Virus record (IMG/VR): IMGVR_UViG_3300032242_001271 | Location: 1-60,918 of that record | Source: a virus | Direction: 5' to 3' (one strand) | Length of the DNA stretch: 60,918 nt | Part shown: positions 22,000 through 30,492 of the stretch, one piece after another | Position numbering within the stretch: the stretch's first letter is position 1 | Layout: the number at the start of each line of letters is the position of its first letter | Notes under the pieces: model-generated | Databases searched by the model: none | What the model was told of the DNA's origin: nothing | What the model saw: only the letters and a program-made list of their open reading frames with translations | Program-made: the position numbers and the translations under genes

Positions 22000-22948
22000 T
22001 AGAGACATCTTCGCTATCAAAGACAAGGGTAATATTCTCAAGATCAGAAAGAATCTGTTCCATATCCTTATCTGAAAGAGCATTCACAAGCTTCTCAGCT
22101 CCATGATAACGCTCACCATCCCACTCAAACCATGCACCCTTCTTCACAATAAGGCCATGACGAACAGCGATATGGAAAGCCTCACGCTTTAAATCAATAT
22201 GAGCAGACTCAGGAGAAAACCAATAATCACCCTTCGTGCCCTGAATAGACTTCTGCTTAGACTTATCAATACGCCAAGTCACCTTACGACTCGTAATACG
22301 CTCATCAGTATCACGATCAACATCAGCAGAAGCATCACCGGCATTAAGGCGAATAATATTCGTAGCCCAATGAAAAGCAGCATTACCATACTTACCCTGC
22401 GTAACAAAATACTGACCCTTGGCAGCAATAGTCTGCTGAGCAATGAAGACAACACAATGATTTACACCAGAAATAAGTTCATCAGCAACCTTCTGAATCA
22501 AAACACCCTGAGAACGAGCATAAATGCCAATGCCACCCATACCATCATCATTCTTATAAAACTGCTCCATAACAATGGTATTGATCGAATCAAAAATAAA
22601 GAAATACTTAGAATCCTTCTCACGAAACATCGGCATGATCACATTCAAAATATCTTCAAGAATCGTAGAACGAATCACAATACGGTCCTCGATATCAATA
22701 CCACAATGCTCCATCCACTCATCAGTAGAAGAACCCTCAGCATCAATAATAACCGGCGTATAACCCATCTTCTGAGCCTCAGCAGCAGCATGAAAACACA
22801 TCGTAGACTTACCAGCCTGAGGATTACCCCAAACAATATGATAACGGCCAGACCACAAGCCACCACCAAGAATATAATTCAAACCAAAAGAAGGAGTTGG
22901 AATGATCTCCGGCTTCGGAATCTTTTCGCCACCTTTAACTACAAGCAT
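21992..22948 (-). CDS. recA: RecA-like recombinase
   Basis: 318 residues starting MLVVKGGEKI, since AGGAAAGGAAAG lies right before this ATG. Walker A at 41-48 (GNPQAGKS), later FIFDSINTIV as Walker B region and a conserved FIAQQT segment. RecA catalyses strand exchange and binds ssDNA with ATP. It sits next to DNA polymerase, Cas4-like nuclease and resolvase genes, a phage recombination-dependent replication set. Slight overlap with the polymerase stop. Confidence 0.85.
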   Translation of the reverse strand: MLVVKGGEKIPKPEIIPTPSFGLNYILGGGLWSGRYHIVWGNPQAGKSTMCFHAAAEAQKMGYTPVIIDAEGSSTDEWMEHCGIDIEDRIVIRSTILEDILNVIMPMFREKDSKYFFIFDSINTIVMEQFYKNDDGMGGIGIYARSQGVLIQKVADELISGVNHCVVFIAQQTIAAKGQYFVTQGKYGNAAFHWATNIIRLNAGDASADVDRDTDERITSRKVTWRIDKSKQKSIQGTKGDYWFSPESAHIDLKREAFHIAVRHGLIVKKGAWFEWDGERYHGAEKLVNALSDKDMEQILSDLENITLVFDSEDVSND

Positions 22949-25900
22949 AAACTTTCCTTTCCTCATCAATATCTATCAAGTTCATCTTACACCATTTATC
23001 AGCAGAAATTACATTCGCAAGAGAATACTGCCCATTTCTGCCAGTAGAAACCTTCAACATCTTCCACTCAAAAACCTTATTCAGCTCAGCACGATGCGAC
23101 ATAACCGATGAACCAAAAATGGTCGTCTTAAGCCACCCATGATCAGGAACATAAAAATAAGACGAACACATATCCTTATCAGTACGAGTCTTAAAATGAA
23201 CCGTATTAACCAAATACGCCAACAAAGGACTCTTACCATTCGGAATAATCTCGCGCCTAATGCCCTTACCATACAGAAAATCAAACTCATCCATCGGCTC
23301 ACCAGAAATCTGATGCTGCAAAAACTTTGCAAACTTAGAATTAGACTTACCAGTCTCAATCTCATTAAAATCCTCAATATGATGAATCGTCTGATCACCA
23401 ACAATCGCAATCACATAATCACGCTTATTGATCACCGCATCAGAATCAGCAAACGAAGAAACCACACCAGTAGCATCCTCAATCTCAGCCCGGAAATACC
23501 GAGGAGTACGCTTCGTAGACTTCACAACACCACGAACAATATAAAGATTAATATCCTCCTTATTATCCTGAGCATCCGAACACGGCATAATAATACCATC
23601 AAACGGAGACTTATCATTCATCGTCACAGGATAATTCAACAACGGACCATAATAACGACGAGACTCATAAGGAGAATCAAACCCAATACTATCCAACGCC
23701 CCAACCTTCTGCAAAGCCTCCAAATTATTAACCTTCACCTTCGACTTCTGCACCGAATTAATGAAATGATCATAATCATGGAACGGACGCTTCAAAACAA
23801 TCTCATTAACAGTATTCGCACCACACCCAGCAATATTAGAAAGACCAAAACGCAACGCATCACCATCCAAAGAAAAACTATACTCAGACTTATTTACATC
23901 GGGACCGAGAATTTCGATACCAATACGTTGAGCCTCAAAGAGATAAGTCGTGATTTTCTCACCTTCTGTCTCATTCGACAAAGTAGCCCAAATGAACTCA
24001 GTAGGATAATTAACCTTCAACCACATAGTCTGATACGAAACAAGAGAATAAGCAGTCGCATGAGACTTATTGAACATATACAGAGACGCCTTTTCAATAT
24101 CAGACCAAAGGGCCTTTGCCTTATACTCTGAAATATATTGAGTTGCACCATCAACAAAGTCCTGTTGATACTTATCGAACTCAGCAGCATCCTTCTTCTT
24201 AGAAATAATCTTACGAAGACGATCAGCCTTAGCCCAAGAAAAACCAGCGAGCTCTACAGCAATCTTCATAACCTGCTCTTCAAAGATAAACGTACCATAA
24301 GTCTCCCCGAGAATATTCTCGAGAATCCTATGATCATAAGTTGTACGCTCAGTGCCATCACGACGAGCAAGATATTTCTTACCCTGAGTTACATATGATC
24401 CCGGACGTACCAAAGCGTTCGAAACGGCGAGATCATTGAAACTAGAAACACCCATCTCAGTAATGAGAGCAGCATACCCAGCCCCTTCCGCTTGGAAGAT
24501 GCCGACAACATTACCTGCTGTAAACTCGGCAAAGACTCTTGGATCTGGGTTGTCAATATCAAGGCTGTCTTTTGAAACATCAAGTCCCGTTCGTTCCTCA
24601 ATGGCATTGAGGCAGTCTTTGATAACTGTGATTGCACGAACCCCAAGAGCATCAAATTTAATAAGTCCAAATTCACCAGTCTCATCCTTATCGTAAGCTA
24701 TAACATTGATCTTCCGCTTAGTCCCAGCCTCTTCACGAACCTCAATAGGAACGATAGTGTTGAGCGGAACATTGGATACGACAACGCCAGCAGCGTGCGC
24801 TGAAGCGTTCTTGTATCGCCCTACAAGCCTCTCAGCGACCTTAATGATGTCAGGGTTCTTGTTTCTAAACTTAGCCAATTTATCTTTAGTTTTATACTCC
24901 TCGAAAGTCTCAAACAAAGGAGAAATAGCATTAGCCTCAGTATAAGGAACAGCAAAAGCGCTAGCAATAGCTTTGATAGACCCCTTAGGCTGAAAAGTGC
25001 CATAGGCAGAGATACCAGCAACATTCTCGCTACCCCAACGATTTCTCAGATATTCCTTCGCTTCATCACGCCTACGATCTTCGAAATCAAGATCGATATC
25101 CGGGAAGTCATTTCTCTCAGGATTGATAAACCGAAAAAAGAGAAGTCCATGCTTGACCGGATCGATATTCGTAATACCAAGAACATAAGACAATAAAGAT
25201 CCACCAGCGCTACCACGGGCAGGCCCACGGGCAATGCCGTCACTATCAGCCCAACTGATAAGATCCCAAAGGACCAAAAAGTAGTCAGAGAAATTCTTAC
25301 CAGCAATAACTGTAAGTTCTTCTTCAAGACGCTCAACGTAAACTGGATCATCAGAAAGTCCTTTCTGCTCCATAAGGAAGAAAGAAACATCACGAAGATA
25401 TTCATTAGAAGTCATATTGATCTTAATGTCCTTCGTGTATGAAGGAAGGAACATATTGTTCATTTTAATTTCAGTATTACACTTATCAGCGATTTCCATC
25501 GTATTCTCTAGAATATCAAGTCTAGTGATACCTGCATCACTGAAATGTTGTAATGCTTCATTCGCATCCATCATGTAAAGAGGAAGATCCTTGAATGAAA
25601 GTCTACGATCAGGATAAAGCATATCCATCTTATCAATAAGGTTATGCACGTTGCAAGCCTTATCATAATGATCTTTTGCATGACGCTTCTGGGCAGCATT
25701 CATAGAAGAACTCTGTCCAACAGCAAGAAGAACTTCCTCTACACCCCAATCTGCCGCTGTGGGGAAATGACAGTCAAGTGTGCCGACAATCGGAATGTTA
25801 TATGAATCACCATAGTCAATTAACTTGGCATTCAACTCAGGTGGATTATGAGGCTGAACCTCAAGGTAGTAGTCATCTTTAAAGATACCACGAAACTTAT

Positions 25901-26375
25901 TAAGTAATAATTCAGAACGCTTCTCGTCACCCTCAAGAATAGCCTTAGACAAGGCACTGCCCATACAACCGGAAAGGCAGATGAGGCCCTCGCCAAACTG
26001 TTCAAGATTAGAGAAGTCAATGCGAGGTTTATAGTAGAACTGCTCTGTCCAAGCGACATTATTCAATCTGAAAAGATTTTCAAGTCCCTTATCATTTTTT
26101 GCAAGGAGGATGAGATGAAAGCGTTCAGCCTTATTAGTTTCATCGTCAGTGCTTACATCATCGACAAAGTAAGCTTCAACTCCAAAGATAGGCTTAACAT
26201 TCTGATCACGACAAGCTTTTTGAAATCTGATGAAGCCTCCCATAGTCCCATGATCAGTAATAGCAGAGGCTATCTGACCATTGGTACTAGCAATATGAGC
26301 CATCTCCTCAGGCGTAGTTAAGCCATCAAGAAGTGAGTATTCACTATGATTGTGAAGATGCACCATCTCGGCCAT
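22935..26375 (-). CDS. dnaE: DNA polymerase III alpha subunit (C family)
   Basis: 1146 residues, near the usual length for bacterial DnaE1. The N-terminus is a PHP domain (HLHNHSEYSLLDGLT, ITDHGTM); the palm contains GPARGSAGGSL and NDFPDIDLDFEDRR with the catalytic aspartates; later come KLVGRYKN...HAAGVVV and a C-terminal OB/tau-region part. It lacks a clear QxxLxF clamp motif in the C-terminal region I scanned. A C-family polymerase rather than PolA is less usual in phages. A composition shift near 23,885 lies inside the gene. The ATG overlaps the preceding TAA. Confidence 0.93.
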   Translation of the reverse strand: MAEMVHLHNHSEYSLLDGLTTPEEMAHIASTNGQIASAITDHGTMGGFIRFQKACRDQNVKPIFGVEAYFVDDVSTDDETNKAERFHLILLAKNDKGLENLFRLNNVAWTEQFYYKPRIDFSNLEQFGEGLICLSGCMGSALSKAILEGDEKRSELLLNKFRGIFKDDYYLEVQPHNPPELNAKLIDYGDSYNIPIVGTLDCHFPTAADWGVEEVLLAVGQSSSMNAAQKRHAKDHYDKACNVHNLIDKMDMLYPDRRLSFKDLPLYMMDANEALQHFSDAGITRLDILENTMEIADKCNTEIKMNNMFLPSYTKDIKINMTSNEYLRDVSFFLMEQKGLSDDPVYVERLEEELTVIAGKNFSDYFLVLWDLISWADSDGIARGPARGSAGGSLLSYVLGITNIDPVKHGLLFFRFINPERNDFPDIDLDFEDRRRDEAKEYLRNRWGSENVAGISAYGTFQPKGSIKAIASAFAVPYTEANAISPLFETFEEYKTKDKLAKFRNKNPDIIKVAERLVGRYKNASAHAAGVVVSNVPLNTIVPIEVREEAGTKRKINVIAYDKDETGEFGLIKFDALGVRAITVIKDCLNAIEERTGLDVSKDSLDIDNPDPRVFAEFTAGNVVGIFQAEGAGYAALITEMGVSSFNDLAVSNALVRPGSYVTQGKKYLARRDGTERTTYDHRILENILGETYGTFIFEEQVMKIAVELAGFSWAKADRLRKIISKKKDAAEFDKYQQDFVDGATQYISEYKAKALWSDIEKASLYMFNKSHATAYSLVSYQTMWLKVNYPTEFIWATLSNETEGEKITTYLFEAQRIGIEILGPDVNKSEYSFSLDGDALRFGLSNIAGCGANTVNEIVLKRPFHDYDHFINSVQKSKVKVNNLEALQKVGALDSIGFDSPYESRRYYGPLLNYPVTMNDKSPFDGIIMPCSDAQDNKEDINLYIVRGVVKSTKRTPRYFRAEIEDATGVVSSFADSDAVINKRDYVIAIVGDQTIHHIEDFNEIETGKSNSKFAKFLQHQISGEPMDEFDFLYGKGIRREIIPNGKSPLLAYLVNTVHFKTRTDKDMCSSYFYVPDHGWLKTTIFGSSVMSHRAELNKVFEWKMLKVSTGRNGQYSLANVISADKWCKMNLIDIDEERKVYACS

Positions 26376-26875
26376 TAAATATTACTCCATTTTTTGCGAT
26401 TAATAATGTCACTAATATGACCGGCTGATTTTCCATATTTATTAGCAATCTCTTGCATCGTTTTCCCTTGTTGATACATACCTCTTATGCTTTGCACTTC
26501 TTCCTTAGTTAATCTATCGCTATATGTTCTTGTATTTTCAAGTTTTATTAGCATCTCATCCATCTCTTTTAATTTAATACTAGATAGATATGGTCTTAGC
26601 TTATTACATACTAATCTAATCTTTTCAGCCCCGCCACAACCGTAGTACCACATATCTTTATGAGGAGGTCTACTATAGGGGCCATTTATATATCCAGATC
26701 CTACGGCATTCATAAACCTTTTCAAAACTTCTGGATGTGCTTGACTAATCCCAATATTTGGATAAAATTTACTGCTAGACCCATTTGTCTTTCCTGTCCT
26801 AAAACATCCTTCTCCATCAAAAAATCCAGCAGCCCATGCTAACTCTATTTCTTTTTGGTGTGTAAATTCAGGCAA
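26375..26875 (-). CDS. LAGLIDADG homing endonuclease with C-terminal HTH
   Basis: 166 residues from a TTG codon (TTGCCTGAATTT) that follows AGGGAAATAATC; no ATG lies nearby in frame. Residues 12-23 are LAWAAGFFDGEG, the LAGLIDADG active-site helix, with FGSVQ/YINGPYS-type strands after it. From about residue 120 a DNA-binding tail of Hin/NUMOD type appears (LTKEEVQSIRGMYQQGKTMQ, then EIANKYGKSAGHISDI). It abuts the polymerase gene, its likely insertion target region. Confidence 0.85.
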   Translation of the reverse strand: MPEFTHQKEIELAWAAGFFDGEGCFRTGKTNGSSSKFYPNIGISQAHPEVLKRFMNAVGSGYINGPYSRPPHKDMWYYGCGGAEKIRLVCNKLRPYLSSIKLKEMDEMLIKLENTRTYSDRLTKEEVQSIRGMYQQGKTMQEIANKYGKSAGHISDIINRKKWSNI

Positions 26876-26877
26876 GA

Positions 26878-27081
26878 TTATTTCCCTGTAGATTCGATAC
26901 GGCCAACGATAAGAACTTCATTTGCAGACCAAGCATTATCTTCATCACGAACAAGATCACGAATATGCTCGATATAGCTTTCTTCATTACTATCTGGATT
27001 TTCTTCCATCCACTTAGTAATATCTACCTCTGAGTAAACGAACTCACAGATCTGAATTCTTTCAAATATAACGGTTTTCAT
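26878..27081 (-). CDS. Hypothetical small protein
   Basis: 67 residues, overlapping the dCMP deaminase end by 20 nt. Helical acidic centre (ITKWMEENPDSNEESYIEHI) and a beta end (NEVLIVGRIESTGK). Unknown. Confidence 0.6.
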   Translation of the reverse strand: MKTVIFERIQICEFVYSEVDITKWMEENPDSNEESYIEHIRDLVRDEDNAWSANEVLIVGRIESTGK

Positions 27082-27547
27082 TTTGGCTCCTCAAGTTTTC
27101 AGTAAAGATATCAACCTTAATCCCCGACTTAGCAAGAAGATTTAAAGAATCTCCTACAAGATAAAGGCTTGATGCAACAACCCTCTTGATTCCGGCGTTG
27201 ACTAAATGTCTAGCACAAAAAACACAAGGAGTGGTGGTTAAATATATTGTAGCGCCATTAGTGCTCACACCATTCATGGCTGCAGCGATAATAGCATTTA
27301 GTTCTGCATGGATAGCATTACACTTATCCCAATCTTTGCCTTTTTCTCTAGTTAGACAAAGTTCAGTGCAATGCTCTGCACCTCTAGCAGCACCATTATA
27401 GCCTAACGAAACAACCTGCTTTGTCTCAGGATTAACAATGACTGCCCCGACCTTTCGGCTAGGGCAGCTAGATCGCAAGGATGCAGTATCCGCTAGTTTT
27501 AGAAAATATTCATCCCATGTAGGACGATCAAGAATAAGATTACTCAT
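27062..27547 (-). CDS. dCMP deaminase
   Basis: 161 residues with the zinc-dependent cytidine/deoxycytidylate deaminase motifs: AIHAELNAI (His80-Ala-Glu82) and TTPCVFCARHL (Cys108 and Cys111). It converts dCMP to dUMP, feeding dTTP synthesis for phage DNA. It clusters with a HAD nucleotidase-like gene and DNA polymerase. Full length for the family. Confidence 0.9.
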   Translation of the reverse strand: MSNLILDRPTWDEYFLKLADTASLRSSCPSRKVGAVIVNPETKQVVSLGYNGAARGAEHCTELCLTREKGKDWDKCNAIHAELNAIIAAAMNGVSTNGATIYLTTTPCVFCARHLVNAGIKRVVASSLYLVGDSLNLLAKSGIKVDIFTENLRSQNENRYI

Positions 27548-27909
27548 AATTTCTCCACAACAAAAGTAGGGACTTCTTTATACTTAAGTGCTCTATGGAC
27601 CTCATACTTATCATAACCAAATAAAAATGCTAAATCAGGTTTTGATTCTTTGACAATAGAATTACCTATGCCCTCTACATCATCACCAGACCAATGTTTT
27701 ATTACCCATCCAAGATCAAAGCAATTTTTGATAGAATGTCCGGGCCATACTTTGCTAATCCATTCTTCAACAATAGTTGATATATAACCTTCACCATAAA
27801 AAATAATACTCAAAGAATCTTTATGGCTGCTATATAATCCATCAAGAAATGTAGTGACAGCAATAGCATTAATTTTAGCTGAATCAGATCCTGCGATTAA
27901 GACCCTCAT
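27544..27909 (-). CDS. DUF2493/SLOG-like Rossmann protein
   Basis: 121 residues starting MRVLIAGSDSAKINAIAVTT; the ATG overlaps the upstream TGA by 4 nt. The opening strand plus G-S-D loop, a second strand with FYGEG, and the ending KPDLAFLFGYDK...KEVPTFVVEK resemble DUF2493/SLOG nucleotide-binding proteins. Possible role in sensing or binding nucleotides. Family assignment is by pattern. Confidence 0.55.
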   Translation of the reverse strand: MRVLIAGSDSAKINAIAVTTFLDGLYSSHKDSLSIIFYGEGYISTIVEEWISKVWPGHSIKNCFDLGWVIKHWSGDDVEGIGNSIVKESKPDLAFLFGYDKYEVHRALKYKEVPTFVVEKL

Positions 27910-28433
27910 GCAAGTTTGATATCCCAAAGAGATTTAATTCGAATTTTAGGATCAATATCTGCTGACTGATTATATGGGCGATCCATTAAGTATGCATTTA
28001 TACCAGCATCATATGCTGCCTGAGCAATCTCAGCATCATCATCTACAAATACATCAAGATGAAGTTGTACTAGAAATTCTACTTTATTTTTCTGAAATAC
28101 TATAAAATCAGCTGGAATATCCCAATCCATAAACCATCCCCAAGTTACTGGAGACATAATCTCAGGACGAGCAGTAAGATACATTATGTCATAGAAAGAA
28201 CTATGATAGTTAGCCCAATACCATGCATCCTCAAAAGGGATGGCATTTTTATATAGAATCTCATTATTTAAGCAATCTTCAATAATGCTTGGATCGATGT
28301 CATTGTATACATCAAACCAAGAGCTACTCTTCCAACTACTTACGTCTTTTGATTCATTATTACTTTTCTCAATTAAAAAATTTAGTTCATTAAATGGATT
28401 AGCAACAACACCATCAATATCAAGTACAATCAC
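27906..28433 (-). CDS. HAD-family 5'(3')-deoxyribonucleotidase-like protein
   Basis: 175 residues from GTG (VIVLDIDGVVANP), after AAGGATTAATACTAAAC; the upstream frame (FCPPPLLYKGL) is just the hairpin region. DIDGVV holds the HAD nucleophile and acid/base aspartates; MYLTARP and VFVDDDAE are the second and later HAD motifs. The pattern fits NT5C deoxynucleotidases, which dephosphorylate dNMPs and tune pools. Located between the ssDNA-binding gene and dCMP deaminase, a nucleotide-metabolism unit. Confidence 0.75.
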   Translation of the reverse strand: MIVLDIDGVVANPFNELNFLIEKSNNESKDVSSWKSSSWFDVYNDIDPSIIEDCLNNEILYKNAIPFEDAWYWANYHSSFYDIMYLTARPEIMSPVTWGWFMDWDIPADFIVFQKNKVEFLVQLHLDVFVDDDAEIAQAAYDAGINAYLMDRPYNQSADIDPKIRIKSLWDIKLA

Positions 28434-28461
28434 GTTTAGTATTAATCCTTTATAGAGAAGT

Positions 28462-28485
28462 GGTGGGGGACAAAAGCCCCCCACC
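28462..28485 (-). terminator. GC-rich hairpin after the ssDNA-binding gene
   Basis: Perfect 8-bp stem GGTGGGGG / CCCCCACC with an 8-base loop, 9 nt after the stop of the 28494-29159 gene. It lacks a clear U-tract after it on the minus strand (ACTTCTCT), so it may be a weak terminator or mRNA-stabilising hairpin limiting expression of genes downstream. Confidence 0.55.
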
Positions 28486-28493
28486 AAAATAAC

Positions 28494-29159
28494 TCAGGCC
28501 CAAGCGCTCGAACCGGAATTATCATCTTCAGCAATGTAAAAGCCAGCCTGCTCTGCAGGACTCATAAGCTTGTAGGTCTTGGTAAGATCATGCATAGGAA
28601 GATCTGCAATATTTGCGTTAGCTTCCTTAGGTGCAAGAGGAATCAAGTTATACTTAGTCTGCTGCTTCTGACCAGTACGAGAAATCTTGAAGTCACGATC
28701 CATGATCGTTCCATATTCTCCCGCATAAGTCACAACAGTCTCAGCGACGTGAGCGCCAGTAAACTTCTGATCAAGAATGCGAGGCTCCCAAACCTCAGTA
28801 TCAGCATTGAATACTGCAACATTAATGAGAAGATGTTGCTTAGCCTTCCAGCCACGATCATGAACAACCTGTTCACAACCGAAGCAGCGGTATCCATAAG
28901 TCTCATTGTCTCCAGTACAAACGCCACTCTTCTTGAAGTCGTTGGGATTTGTATGAACAGAAACAACGTGGGCAACGCCCTCTGACTCTACGAAGTTTGC
29001 AGAATCTTCCGTAAGTTCCTGACGGAAACGAATGAGATATGATTCTCCTGACTTGATGGTGAAGAACCTAGAGATTCTCTCGCCATCTCCAGCAATGGAG
29101 CCACCCTTGTTATCAATAGTGTTCTTCTTGAGATCACTAAGTGTCTTAAACATACTCAT
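28494..29159 (-). CDS. gp32-like single-stranded DNA-binding protein
   Basis: 221 residues. Zinc ligands fit C81, C92, C95 and H100 (GVCTGDNET...YRCFGCEQVVH). A basic/aromatic core with strands and a short acidic/serine C-terminus (AEDDNSGSSAWA) match T4 gp32-type SSBs, which bind ssDNA cooperatively at the fork and recruit partners by their tail. It has its own promoter (29231) and a hairpin after it, so it is expressed strongly and separately. Confidence 0.8.
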   Translation of the reverse strand: MSMFKTLSDLKKNTIDNKGGSIAGDGERISRFFTIKSGESYLIRFRQELTEDSANFVESEGVAHVVSVHTNPNDFKKSGVCTGDNETYGYRCFGCEQVVHDRGWKAKQHLLINVAVFNADTEVWEPRILDQKFTGAHVAETVVTYAGEYGTIMDRDFKISRTGQKQQTKYNLIPLAPKEANANIADLPMHDLTKTYKLMSPAEQAGFYIAEDDNSGSSAWA

Positions 29160-29224
29160 TTTATTACCTTTATCTTTCTACGTTATAAACGTCTATTTTG
29201 ATGTAATCAAACGCACTCAGGCGT

Positions 29225-29401
29225 TCAACCATTATACCACCGATCCACCATCTCGGAAACCTCCAATTTGGCGAACCCTTCCAGAACTTCCTCAAGCAAA
29301 GAAATCTCCTTGGCATTGAGGAGCACTGAGTTTGACATAGAACCATCCATAAAGTCAAGCTGGAAAACGTCCTCAGTCAGATGTGTCAGTCGAAAATACA
29401 T
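29225..29401 (-). CDS. Hypothetical small protein
   Basis: 58 residues starting MYFRLTHLTE, overlapping the primase end by 29 nt. Strand-rich N-terminus (VFQLDFMDGSM) and a helix (ISLLEEVLEGFAKL). The promoter for the ssDNA-binding gene lies inside its 3' end. Function unknown. Confidence 0.55.
   Translation of the reverse strand: MYFRLTHLTEDVFQLDFMDGSMSNSVLLNAKEISLLEEVLEGFAKLEVSEMVDRWYNG
29231..29239 (-). promoter_or_regulatory. Extended -10 promoter for the ssDNA-binding gene
   Basis: TGGTATAAT on the minus strand, about 70 bases upstream of the ATG at 29159, inside the end of the preceding gene. An inverted pair AACGC/GCGTT follows in the leader. Confidence 0.6.
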
Positions 29402-30299
29402 TATCAAAACTCCAAGTGAAATAGTCTATAGATTGAAGGATATGTTCAGATATTTCTTCTTCAGTCATATCCCCCGGATCTTTTACATTAGGGTTATTAA
29501 ATTTTACTATTCTAAGATTCTTGTCATACAAATTCTTTATGATCTCAGATCTCATCGCATCTCCGGCAGAGTCATTATCTGAAAAGATAATAAGACTATC
29601 GAAATACAAAGATAATTTCTCAATATGCTCTTTTGTAATAGTTGCTCCAAGAGAAGAAACAACATTTGGGAATCCAGATTGATGAACCTTCATCGCATCT
29701 AGACTGCCCTCTACAACTACACAAGAATCATATCTCTTAGCATTATTAAGATTAAAAAGAATGTTCTTCCTAGGAAATCCTTTTGAGTAAAGATACTTAG
29801 GCTGAACATCGGGAGATATAGCTCTACCAATAAATCCAATTACTCTATGCTTTTCATTTCTCGCCGGAATAACTATACGACCCTTAGTATCTGAGAAACA
29901 GACACCAAAATATTCAAGTGTATCTATGCTAAACCCACGATCAATAAGATATTGAAGTTTATGAGATTCATTTTCATAGTCAACTTGGATAAGACTCAAA
30001 GTCTCATCCCATGAATTATCGACAGCCTCTTTATATTCTTTAAGATTCTCTTCAATTTGATCGATAGAGTAATCCTTAACTATATTGCCTTTATCACCAA
30101 AGAAAGTCATAAGATCACGAAGTGATCCAGTCTTTCCGCATGATGGATTAAAACAAATCCAAAGGCCAGTCCTCTTATTAATATAAAAGGCTGGAGTATC
30201 CATATTATTATGGAATGGGCAATAGCAGGCTAACTCTGCGCCGTCATCACGCATAACCTGCATTCCCTTAGACTCAATATAGTTAAGAATATCAACCAT
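29373..30299 (-). CDS. DnaG-type primase
   Basis: 308 residues. N-terminal CHC2-type zinc finger with C27, H30, C49 and C54, then a Toprim core with VVVEGSLDAM (Glu197) and FSDNDSAGD (Asp241/243). It makes RNA primers for the phage replisome. The C-terminal helicase-interaction region is short. It overlaps the 30292-30492 gene slightly and lies in the helicase-primase operon. Confidence 0.88.
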   Translation of the reverse strand: MVDILNYIESKGMQVMRDDGAELACYCPFHNNMDTPAFYINKRTGLWICFNPSCGKTGSLRDLMTFFGDKGNIVKDYSIDQIEENLKEYKEAVDNSWDETLSLIQVDYENESHKLQYLIDRGFSIDTLEYFGVCFSDTKGRIVIPARNEKHRVIGFIGRAISPDVQPKYLYSKGFPRKNILFNLNNAKRYDSCVVVEGSLDAMKVHQSGFPNVVSSLGATITKEHIEKLSLYFDSLIIFSDNDSAGDAMRSEIIKNLYDKNLRIVKFNNPNVKDPGDMTEEEISEHILQSIDYFTWSFDNVFSTDTSD

Positions 30300-30492
30300 A
30301 AAATTCGATCTTAAAGTTAAAATTGCCCTTATCGTTCATATCCCAAGTGACATTAGTCTTCTTGAAATGCTTACGAAGATCATCTCGAACATACTGTTCA
30401 ATCTGAGGGCGAATACGAATGATAGCCTCTTGATCTAAAGCTTCCCCTTCAATAATATAAAAGGGCTTCTTATTCCATCGCTTCGTGCTCAT
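30292..30492 (-). CDS. Hypothetical small protein between helicase and primase
   Basis: 66 residues starting MSTKRWNKKPF, 23 nt inside the helicase end. Basic N-terminus and helix (EAIIRIRPQIEQYVRDDLRK), then TWDMNDKGNFNFKIEF. Its place between DnaB-like helicase and primase suggests a replisome partner; no family recognised. Confidence 0.6.
   Translation of the reverse strand: MSTKRWNKKPFYIIEGEALDQEAIIRIRPQIEQYVRDDLRKHFKKTNVTWDMNDKGNFNFKIEFYG

Noticed and set aside
22199-24131. Long plus-strand frames opposite recA and dnaE
   Set aside because: They lie antisense to two clearly conserved proteins, have odd Asn/Ile/Arg-rich content, and result from the A-poor sense strand in that stretch.
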